From: Bacteroidales bacterium UBA1757
GTDB lineage: Bacteria > Bacteroidota > Bacteroidia > Bacteroidales > UBA1402
Assembly: GCA_002315625.1 (NCBI GenBank)
Contig: DCHH01000046.1
Span: 741 to 13,684, forward strand
Direction: 5' to 3'
Length of the DNA: 12,944 nucleotides
In this document: positions 7,175-12,944 of the stretch, piece by piece
How the letters are laid out: every line of letters starts with the position of its first letter
Position numbering within the stretch: the first letter of the stretch is position 1
The notes under the pieces: model-generated
What the model saw: the letters and a program-made list of their open reading frames with translations, nothing else
Told to the model about the DNA's origin: nothing
Databases searched by the model: none
Translations under genes and position numbers: made by a program

Positions 7175-8425
7175 TCAATCATGAATCAGTTCGCGGCGGA
7201 GAAGGTCGAGGGCGCGGATGGCGGCTCGATAGATAACGCGGCTGCGACCACCGGCGTTCCCGAATGTGAACAGTTTGCTCTTTACTCCGTCAGCCGAAGC
7301 TACGGCCATCCAGACTGTTCCGACAGGTTTGTCCAGTGTGCCGCCGTCGGGGCCTGCTATGCCGGAGGTGGCTACGGCGTAATCTGTGCCGAATGCCTTG
7401 CGTGCCCCTTCGGCCATCTGCTCAACGACAGGCTGGCTGACTGCTCCGAAACGGAAAATATCTTCGGAAGATACATTCAAAAGGTTGATTTTCGCGGAGT
7501 TGGCATACGAAACGACACTCCCCTTGAAATACTGTGAACTCCCGGGAATGGATGTAATAAGGTGTGCTATGTAGCCGCCGGTACAGCTTTCGGCCGTTGC
7601 GATGGTCTTGCCCTGCTCTGATAGCAGATCGGCTACAAGTTCGTTCATTTTCTTATCCTCCTTGGCAAAAACGTATGGGGCGGCAATTTCGCAGAGCTTT
7701 TCTATCTCGGCCTGAATCTCTTTTTCGAGCTTGTCGGGGTCTGTGCCGTGGCCAGTCAGGCGTAGCCGTATGATGCCGCTGTCGGGAAGGTAGGCCAGTC
7801 CTATATGGGGTGGCAGCTTCACTTCCCATGGCTCCAGCAGGTCGGAGAGGGTGCTTTCGCCTATGCCAATAGTCTGTACGACTTTGCAGATGTAATGCTC
7901 GTCTGGGAGAAACCTGCGTTTCAGGGCAGGAATGACTTCTTCGGTGAGCAGCCGCTCCATTTCAAATGGAACGCCCGGCAGCGAAATCAGCACTTTTCCG
8001 TCGTTTTCCATCCAGATTCCCGGGGCTGTGCCGCACCGGTTTGGCAGGATGACGGCTTTTGACGGAACCATGGCCTGTGTGCGGTTTGTGTCGCTCATGG
8101 CCACGCCGCGACCCTCAAGCCAGGAGGTGACGAAGTCCAGCGTTGGCTGGTGCAGTATGAGTTCATCGTCAAAATAGTCGCATATCACTTTCTTGGTGAT
8201 ATCGTCCTTGGTCGGACCCAGTCCGCCGGTCAGAATCACCGCATCTACAACTTTGAATGCATCAGCTATGCTGTTGTGGATGTCAATTCCGTTGTCGCCA
8301 ATCACGACCGTCTGTTCAACACGAAAGCCGTTTTTGAGAAGCTGGCTGCACATAAACGAGGCATTGGTATTAACCACCTGCCCAATCAGCAACTCATCGC
8401 CGATATTTATAACTTGTATATCCAT
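7175..8425 (-). CDS. cinA: CinA: nicotinamide-nucleotide amidohydrolase / competence-damage protein
   Basis: 416 residues, the usual full length. The N-terminal MoaB/MogA-like domain (about 1-170; COG1058, ADP-ribose pyrophosphatase in studied members) starts VINIGDELLIGQVVNTN (5-21) and has LTGGLGPTKDD (65-75) and SLPGVPFEM (148-156). After a linker domain, the C-terminal PncC domain (about 258-416) has TIATAESCTGG (274-284), whose Ser280 is the expected catalytic residue, then VVSYANSAK (304-312), GAVS (327-330) and ATSGIAGPDGG (352-362). PncC deamidates nicotinamide mononucleotide to nicotinate mononucleotide in the pyridine nucleotide salvage cycle. It is a cytoplasmic single-gene unit, divergent from groES, and ends at a bidirectional terminator. 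Confidence 0.95.
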   Translation of the reverse strand: MDIQVINIGDELLIGQVVNTNASFMCSQLLKNGFRVEQTVVIGDNGIDIHNSIADAFKVVDAVILTGGLGPTKDDITKKVICDYFDDELILHQPTLDFVTSWLEGRGVAMSDTNRTQAMVPSKAVILPNRCGTAPGIWMENDGKVLISLPGVPFEMERLLTEEVIPALKRRFLPDEHYICKVVQTIGIGESTLSDLLEPWEVKLPPHIGLAYLPDSGIIRLRLTGHGTDPDKLEKEIQAEIEKLCEIAAPYVFAKEDKKMNELVADLLSEQGKTIATAESCTGGYIAHLITSIPGSSQYFKGSVVSYANSAKINLLNVSSEDIFRFGAVSQPVVEQMAEGARKAFGTDYAVATSGIAGPDGGTLDKPVGTVWMAVASADGVKSKLFTFGNAGGRSRVIYRAAIRALDLLRRELIHD

Positions 8426-8429
8426 GCCA

Positions 8430-8437
8430 CAAATGTA
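8430..8437 (-). promoter_or_regulatory. Possible -7 element of cinA, very close to its start
   Basis: On the minus strand TACATTTG matches TAnnTTTG and ends only 4 nt before the cinA ATG (8423-8425). No TTTG stands 19-21 nt upstream; that space is taken by the palindrome at 8440-8486. If real, the cinA mRNA would be leaderless or nearly so. It could be chance. Confidence 0.35.
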
Positions 8438-8439
8438 CC

Positions 8440-8486
8440 TTTTTTTCGTATTTTACGCGTATCATTCGCGCAAAATACGAAAAAAA
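8440..8486. repeat. Long inverted repeat, first copy of a CGTATTTT/CGCG palindrome
   Basis: Left arm 8440-8459 (seven T, then CGTATTTTACGCG) pairs with right arm 8467-8486 (CGCGCAAAATACG, then seven A): 20 positions with one A/C mismatch, loop TATCATT. Over 40 aligned bases, about 33 match the palindrome at 11273-11317. It sits between divergent cinA and groES, so it is not placed as a terminator for either. It lies in the leader or promoter zone of both. Nothing resembling the CIRCE operator is present. Confidence 0.85.
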
Positions 8487-8590
8487 ACTGACAGAATTGC
8501 AGGTGGGGGTGGGTGTGGCACGATTATTGTTTGTGGTGGGGTGTTCTCGAAATGAACGAACATTGATATTAACCTATAAATTCAATCATT

Positions 8591-8860
8591 ATGTCATTGA
8601 AACCATTGTCAGACCGCGTTTTAGTAAAACCGGTTGCCGCCGAGCAGAAGACCGCTGGCGGTATCATCATTCCTGATTCTGCAAAAGAAAAACCATTGAA
8701 GGGCGAAGTCATTGCCGTCGGACCCGGCACAAAGGACGAGACCATGCAGGTCGCTGTCGGGGACGAAGTCCTCTATGGCAAGTATGCAGGAACCGAAGTG
8801 GAGGTTGACGGTGAAAAATACCTCATCATGCGCCAGTCAGACATTCTGGCAAAATTCTAA
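8591..8860 (+). CDS. groES: GroES co-chaperonin
   Basis: 89 residues, a typical short GroES (about 95). The opening KPLSDRVLVKP (4-14), the mobile loop KTAGGIIIPDSAKEKP (20-35) that docks on GroEL, and GEVIAVGPG (38-46) are all present. The heptameric lid closes the GroEL folding chamber in the cytoplasm. The gene is 18 nt before groEL and surely co-transcribed. I find no convincing consensus promoter in 8426-8590; a weak plus-strand candidate is CTTG (8413-8416), 19 nt, TACCTTTT (8436-8443), which would put the palindrome into the groESL leader. No CIRCE/HrcA site is seen. Confidence 0.97.
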   Translation: MSLKPLSDRVLVKPVAAEQKTAGGIIIPDSAKEKPLKGEVIAVGPGTKDETMQVAVGDEVLYGKYAGTEVEVDGEKYLIMRQSDILAKF

Positions 8861-8878
8861 CTCCTAATTCAAATAGCT

Positions 8879-10516
8879 ATGGCAAAAGAAATCAAATTCG
8901 ATATTGAAGCACGTGATCTGCTCAAGAGTGGTGTTGACCAGCTGGCCAATGCCGTGAAGGTAACCCTTGGCCCGAAAGGACGTAATGTCATCATTGACAA
9001 GAAGTTTGGTGCTCCGCAAATCACCAAGGACGGTGTGACGGTTGCTAAGGAAGTTGAACTTTCCGATGTCTATCAGAACATGGGTGCACAGCTCGTCAAG
9101 GAAGTCGCTTCCAAGACTGGTGACGATGCCGGTGACGGTACCACCACTGCAACTGTTCTGGCTCAGGCCATTGTTGCCGAAGGTCTCAAGGACGTGACTG
9201 CTGGTGTGAATCCCATGGAACTGAAGCGCGGTATCGACAAGGCTGTTGCCGGTGTGGTGGCCAGCATCAAGGCTCAGGCTGAAGAGGTCGGCGACGACTT
9301 CAACAAGATTGAGCAGGTTGCCAAAATCTCTGCCAACAACGATGCCGAAATCGGTCATCTCATCGCTGAGGCTATGAAGAAGGTCAAGAAAGAGGGTGTC
9401 ATCACAATCGAAGAGGCCAAGGGAACCGATACCCATATCGACGTTGTCGAGGGTATGCAGTTCGACCGCGGCTATCTGTCACCTTACTTTGTGACCGATA
9501 CCGAAAAGATGGAGACCCTTATGGACAATCCTTTCATCCTTATCCATGACAAGAAAATCTCCAACCTCAAGGAGATGCTTCCCATCCTCGAAGCTGCTGC
9601 ACAGAGCGGTCGTCCGCTGCTGATTATTGCTGAGGATATCGATGGTGAAGCTCTTACTACGCTGGTTGTCAACCGTTTGCGTGGCGGTTTGAAGATTTGC
9701 GCCGTCAAGGCTCCGGGATTCGGCGACCGCCGCAAGGAGATGCTTCAGGATATCGCCATCCTGACCGGAGGTACTGTCATCACCGAGGAGCAGGGCATCA
9801 AGCTTGAGAACGCTACTCTTGATATGCTGGGCCATGCCGAGAAGGTGACTGTCAACAAGGACAATACCACAATTGTCAATGGTCTGGGCAAGAAGGAAGC
9901 CATTGCTGACCGCGTGAACCAGATCAAGGCTCAGATTGCCATCACCAAGAGCGATTACGACCGCGAGAAACTGCAGGAGCGTCTTGCCAAGCTCTCAGGC
10001 GGTGTTGCCGTTCTCTACGTCGGTGCTCCGTCCGAGGTCGAGATGAAGGAAAAGAAGGATCGCGTCGATGATGCTTTGAGCGCTACCCGCGCTGCCATCG
10101 CTGAGGGTATCGTCCCTGGCGGCGGTGTGGCCTACATCCGCGCTCAGGAGGCTATCAAGGACCTCAAGGGTGACAACGAGGAGGAAGACCTTGGTATCAA
10201 GATTGTCCGTCGTGCCATCGAAGAGCCGATGCGCCAGATTGCTTTCAATGCCGGTAAGGAAGGTGCCGTCATCGTCCAAAAGGTTAAGGAAGGCAAGGGT
10301 GACTTTGGTTACAATGCCCGCAACGATGTCTATGAGAACTTCCTGACGACTGGTGTCATCGACCCTGCCAAGGTGGCACGTGTTGCTCTGGAGAATGCCG
10401 CTTCGATTGCCGGTATGTTCCTGACAACCGAATGTGTCATCGCAGAGAAGAAGGAAGACAATCCCGCCCCCGCAATGAATCCCGGTATGGGAGGCGGCAT
10501 GGGAGGCATGATGTAA
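8879..10516 (+). CDS. groEL: GroEL chaperonin (60 kDa)
   Basis: 545 residues, full length. Nucleotide-binding motifs are GPKGRNV (31-37), KDGVTVAK (50-57) and GDGTTTATVLAQ (85-96). VDDALSATRAAIAEGIVPGGG contains the Asp needed for ATP hydrolysis and the second equatorial signature. The C-terminus ends in the Gly/Met-rich tail NPGMGGGMGGMM that projects into the cavity. With GroES it forms the double-ring cage that folds cytosolic proteins. Codon use is strongly biased, as expected for an abundant protein, and long shadow frames on the minus strand result from this bias. Confidence 0.98.
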   Translation: MAKEIKFDIEARDLLKSGVDQLANAVKVTLGPKGRNVIIDKKFGAPQITKDGVTVAKEVELSDVYQNMGAQLVKEVASKTGDDAGDGTTTATVLAQAIVAEGLKDVTAGVNPMELKRGIDKAVAGVVASIKAQAEEVGDDFNKIEQVAKISANNDAEIGHLIAEAMKKVKKEGVITIEEAKGTDTHIDVVEGMQFDRGYLSPYFVTDTEKMETLMDNPFILIHDKKISNLKEMLPILEAAAQSGRPLLIIAEDIDGEALTTLVVNRLRGGLKICAVKAPGFGDRRKEMLQDIAILTGGTVITEEQGIKLENATLDMLGHAEKVTVNKDNTTIVNGLGKKEAIADRVNQIKAQIAITKSDYDREKLQERLAKLSGGVAVLYVGAPSEVEMKEKKDRVDDALSATRAAIAEGIVPGGGVAYIRAQEAIKDLKGDNEEEDLGIKIVRRAIEEPMRQIAFNAGKEGAVIVQKVKEGKGDFGYNARNDVYENFLTTGVIDPAKVARVALENAASIAGMFLTTECVIAEKKEDNPAPAMNPGMGGGMGGMM

Positions 10517-10534
10517 TCTTCACTCATCAATAAT

Positions 10535-10577
10535 AAAGGCCGGATGGGAATCTATACAATTCCCGCCCGGCCTTTTT
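10535..10577 (+). terminator. Rho-independent terminator of groES-groEL
   Basis: AAAGGCCGG (10535-10543) pairs with CCGGCCTTT (10567-10575), and GGGAAT (10546-10551) pairs with ATTCCC (10559-10564), leaving a two-base internal mismatch and a 7-nt loop. A T-tract runs from 10573 to 10577. It begins 19 nt after the groEL stop. Confidence 0.88.
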
Positions 10578-10614
10578 CTTTAGTTTGCAAATTAAGCAAC
10601 GATCAAAAAACAAC

Positions 10615-10732
10615 TTGAACATCTCCCCGAATCTATGGGGTCCATATTTCGTTCTTCATCAGTCACATAGCCCGCTATGCACCCTCTTCAGAACAAAATC
10701 TGTTCTCCAAAATCTTTTGGTTTTCTGTTCAA
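10615..10732. other. Hairpin-rich intergenic segment of unknown role
   Basis: Between the groEL terminator and the DUF456 gene there is no credible gene, but short inverted repeats follow one another: CCCC/GGGG (10625-10640), CATAG-cccg-CTATG (10666-10679), AGAACA-aaatc-TGTTCT (10690-10706) and CCAAAA-tc-TTTTGG (10707-10720). TTGAACA (10615-10621) and TGTTCAA (10726-10732) can close the whole set. It may be a small RNA, a structured leader or a repeat-family copy. Each stem alone is weak. Confidence 0.4.
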
Positions 10733-10736
10733 CTTA

Positions 10737-10767
10737 TTTTTTCCCCATTGCTAAACTACTACCTTTA
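10737..10767 (+). promoter_or_regulatory. Weak candidate promoter of the DUF456 gene
   Basis: TTTT (10737-10740), 19 nt, TACCTTTA (10760-10767) is one base off the consensus in each box and lies 20 nt before the ATG at 10788. Position and spacing are right; the sequence match is imperfect. Confidence 0.35.
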
Positions 10768-10787
10768 CGGCTCAAAATGCTACAATT

Positions 10788-11267
10788 ATGGATGCTCTTG
10801 GTATAATTGCGATTGTGCTGGCGGTCGTAGGTGTCGCGGGTGGATTTCTGCCCGTTGTGCCAGGGCCTCCTCTGAGTTGGGTAGCTCTGCTGCTGGTCTA
10901 TCTTTCCGATGCGGCAAAGGACGACGTTTCGATGACTGCCTTGATAGTTTGGCTGATTCTTGCCGTTATCATCACGATTGCCGATTATCTGTTGCCGGGT
11001 GTGTTTACCAGGCTGACCGGTGGGCACAAGGCTGCAGAGAAGGGGGCAACCATCGGACTGATTGCCGGTCTGCTGTTTACCCCGATAGGTATGGTGTTGG
11101 GCAGTTTCCTTGGAGCATTCATCGGCGAGTACATGGCAGAGAGAAGGGACGTCTTTCACGCCCTGAAAGCCGCAACCGGTGCTTTTGTGGCCTTCATCCT
11201 AACTACCGGAGTAAAAGTGATATTCTCAGTAATCCTCCTCTGGCAGGTATTGGTGCACCTTTTCTAA
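10788..11267 (+). CDS. DUF456 family inner-membrane protein
   Basis: 159 residues, nearly all hydrophobic. Probable membrane segments are at 4-23, 28-40, 49-68, 88-115 (glycine-rich, GATIGLIAGLLFTPIGMVLGSFLGAFIGE) and 128-155. The family hallmarks are visible: FLPVVPGPPLSW (20-31), ADYLLPG (65-71), and the Gly-zipper segment ending in GAFIGEYMAER (109-119). The DUF456 family is widespread and has no established function; the glycine zipper suggests helix packing or oligomers in the membrane. It is a single-gene unit, preceded by the hairpin-rich segment and followed by a strong terminator palindrome. Confidence 0.88.
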   Translation: MDALGIIAIVLAVVGVAGGFLPVVPGPPLSWVALLLVYLSDAAKDDVSMTALIVWLILAVIITIADYLLPGVFTRLTGGHKAAEKGATIGLIAGLLFTPIGMVLGSFLGAFIGEYMAERRDVFHALKAATGAFVAFILTTGVKVIFSVILLWQVLVHLF

Positions 11268-11272
11268 ACTAC

Positions 11273-11317
11273 AAAGTTCGTATTTTTCGCGTATGATACG
11301 CGAAAAATACGAACTTT
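11273..11317. terminator. Perfect 22-bp palindrome acting as bidirectional terminator; second repeat copy
   Basis: Arm 11273-11294 (AAAGTTCG then TATTTTTCGCGTAT) is the exact reverse complement of 11296-11317 around a single central G. It lies 5 nt after the DUF456 stop and 1 nt before the stop of the convergent LRR gene. Six T (11315-11320) end the plus-strand side; the minus-strand side ends in only three T. The core CGTATTTT-CGCG-TAT is shared with 8440-8486. Confidence 0.82.
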
Positions 11318-11318
11318 T

Positions 11319-12944
11319 TTATGGTTCGGTTTTGAACGGCTGACCTAGGATGTTGTAGATGTGGCCGTTACGGACGATGACAAACTGGCCGTCGATAATC
11401 ATTTTCCCATCTGACTCCTGATGGACTGTTTCCGGTCCGTCGAGGCTGTCCGGGTCGGTTGTGAACACAATGTTGATAGTTGTGGCCGGGGTCTGGTCCG
11501 AGTTGAAGAGCATACGCTTGGAAAAATCATAATAACCGCCCTGGGGCGTGCGCATGGTGTAGTAAAAACTGTTGTAGTCGATATAGGTGAAGCCAGTCAC
11601 GACGGAAGCGGGCTGCTGTGATGCATCTGCCTTTGTCGATGAAGAAAGGGCGGCATAGAGTGCATACATGTTGTGCTTGAGGAAAACATCCTGCGACAAG
11701 GTATCGTTACTGTGAATACCTCCATAGACAACCAGCTTGTCTTTTATCTCATCATAGTAGCCATTAAGAGTCAGGCTGTTCTTGGCATACAGGCCGCCAT
11801 TGATGATACAGGTTCCAGATACAGTCACATCCGCATTATCAACCGAAATGGCCAGGCCGCCGTTGACCGTGGTGCGATTCAACGACACCTTGTTGCCCTG
11901 AATCTTGACCGAACCGTCGCCATAGACGTCAATCTCATCCTCTGTATAGGGAATCACGACACCGTTGATGACATATTGCTTTGGCACAACCACTTCGCCA
12001 AATTCCCTTATTTCCGAGAAGTCTTTCTTGACATACTTGTAATTTTCCTTGCATCCTTTGGGCACGTACAGAATTGCCTTCGGACAATAGACAGACATGT
12101 ATCCGAACGGATTGTCTTCAGCATAGCACTCCACAAGAGTGACATTTTCGCAACCCAGGAAGGCGCGTTCGCCAATATCGGTCATCCCCTTGGGAACACT
12201 GAAATACAGAAGGGAATCATTGCAGTAGAATCCCTGATACTCAATAGTTTTCAGCGACTCGGGAAGACGCAGATAGCGCAGGGCGCACTGGTAGAAGGCC
12301 GACATGCCAATTTCCTGCAAGCCGTTGCCGAACTGTATGCTGTCGAGTTCATAGCAATCGCTGAATGCCCTGCTTCCAATAGTTTTGACCGAATCGGGAA
12401 TCGCAATCTGTCTGAGCGCTTCTCCATGATAGAAAGAGCCGTCGCCAATCGCCTTGAGGGTGGACGGGAAATTCACTTCCACGACCTTGTCTGCCCCTTG
12501 GAAAGCGTATTCACCGACACTTGAGATACCTTCTCCTATCACAATCCGGGTAATGAACATGTGTCCGAAAACCCAGGGCATAGTAGCGGGGTATTGGGTG
12601 TAATCGGGCATGTCGCCTTTGCCTGAGAGGGTCAGCGTGCTGTCCCGGCCGATTGTCCAGGTGATTGTGTCGGTGCTCCCTTCAATGTAACAGATGCCTT
12701 TGGTCAGCTTGTCGGAAAAGATTCCGTCTTCGTAATAGTATTCACGGTTTGACGTTATTTCCAGTCCGGTCTGTGCCCAGTCCATGGCCAGATAGTCGAT
12801 TTCCGTTACACGGCCCTTGGCATCGTACGTGGTCCTGGTGCTGCTGCTCGCCACCGATTCGCTTTGGCTGTAAAGGGTTTCATCAATCACATGTCCCTGT
12901 GCGTCATACGCATAAGTGGTCTTCAGGCGGAATATCCAATCATA
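11319..12944 (-). CDS. BspA-type LRR surface protein with YD-like N-terminal part, partial (N-terminus beyond right edge)
   Basis: The frame is open from the window edge (12944) to TAA at 11319-11321: 541 residues, N-terminus missing. A GTG at 12890 is not likely to be the true start because coding-like sequence continues upstream (YAYDAQGHV). The visible order, numbered from that GTG: YD-repeat-like units (AYDAQGHV just before it, TYDAKGRVTEIDY at 21-33, YYYEDG at 51-56); a BspA entry motif (STLTLSGKGDMPDY, 84-97); about six LRR_5 units (about 112-285; IPDSVKTIGSRAFSDC is typical); a strand-rich stretch with paired asparagine/glycine turns (about 305-400); and a closing segment KMIIDGQFVIVRNGHIYNILGQPFK (split at 496-520), like the C-terminal sorting segments of Bacteroidales type IX secretion cargo. 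Such proteins are exported and may mediate adhesion; the ligand is unknown. Confidence 0.82.
   Translation of the reverse strand, partial: YDWIFRLKTTYAYDAQGHVIDETLYSQSESVASSSTRTTYDAKGRVTEIDYLAMDWAQTGLEITSNREYYYEDGIFSDKLTKGICYIEGSTDTITWTIGRDSTLTLSGKGDMPDYTQYPATMPWVFGHMFITRIVIGEGISSVGEYAFQGADKVVEVNFPSTLKAIGDGSFYHGEALRQIAIPDSVKTIGSRAFSDCYELDSIQFGNGLQEIGMSAFYQCALRYLRLPESLKTIEYQGFYCNDSLLYFSVPKGMTDIGERAFLGCENVTLVECYAEDNPFGYMSVYCPKAILYVPKGCKENYKYVKKDFSEIREFGEVVVPKQYVINGVVIPYTEDEIDVYGDGSVKIQGNKVSLNRTTVNGGLAISVDNADVTVSGTCIINGGLYAKNSLTLNGYYDEIKDKLVVYGGIHSNDTLSQDVFLKHNMYALYAALSSSTKADASQQPASVVTGFTYIDYNSFYYTMRTPQGGYYDFSKRMLFNSDQTPATTINIVFTTDPDSLDGPETVHQESDGKMIIDGQFVIVRNGHIYNILGQPFKTEP

Noticed and set aside
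8426..8590. CIRCE/HrcA operator upstream of groES
   Set aside because: No TTAGCACTC-N9-GAGTGCTAA or close variant is present; the inverted repeat there has another sequence.
8864..9436. 190-codon minus-strand frame opposite groEL
   Set aside because: It is a shadow caused by the strong codon bias of groEL; GroEL is unambiguous on the plus strand.
11673..12524. 283-codon open frame on the plus strand opposite the LRR gene
   Set aside because: It mirrors the LRR coding frame, lacks a start context or domain, and the opposite strand has clear LRR repeats.
12888..12890. GTG as the start of the LRR protein
   Set aside because: The frame continues upstream to the window edge with another YD-like unit, so the gene is truncated by the window.

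Overview
The window looks like chromosomal DNA of a gut-type Bacteroidales bacterium, possibly Muribaculaceae or Prevotellaceae; the family-level call is a guess. The reasons are Bacteroidetes promoters (TTTG, a spacer of about 20, TAnnTTTG), A/T-rich leaders without clear Shine-Dalgarno sites, a lipoprotein with acidic residues just after its cysteine, secreted beta-helix and beta-propeller proteins, a BspA-type leucine-rich-repeat surface protein with a C-terminus like those of type IX secretion cargo, and a GroEL with a Gly/Met tail. I see no tRNA, rRNA, CRISPR array, insertion sequence or integrase.

Layout. (1) Positions 1-3403, minus strand: a tight operon read right to left, made of a short-chain dehydrogenase, a three-domain PEP-synthase-like dikinase laid out like rifampin phosphotransferase, and an NTF2/SnoaL-like protein cut by the left edge. 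The first two genes are 9 nt apart and the last two overlap by 4 nt. A good promoter lies at 3449-3480. Together they look like a small-molecule modification cassette of unknown substrate. (2) Positions 3552-7107, plus strand: a secreted right-handed beta-helix protein, a secreted sialidase-like beta-propeller one base later, and a small lipoprotein with its own strong promoter inside the end of the propeller gene. The first two look like a pair of secreted carbohydrate-active proteins. A bidirectional terminator follows. (3) Positions 7175-8425, minus strand: cinA (nicotinamide-nucleotide amidase/CinA). (4) Positions 8591-10516, plus strand: groES-groEL with a strong terminator. (5) Positions 10517-10787 hold a run of short hairpins, followed by a DUF456 membrane protein. 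(6) Positions 11319-12944, minus strand: a large LRR surface protein that runs off the right edge.

The most notable non-coding signal is a long palindrome built on CGTATTTT-CGCG. It occurs twice, once between the divergent cinA and groES genes (8440-8486) and once as a near-perfect bidirectional terminator between the convergent DUF456 and LRR genes (11273-11317). No gene-free stretch exceeds 300 bases; the longest is 10517-10787.
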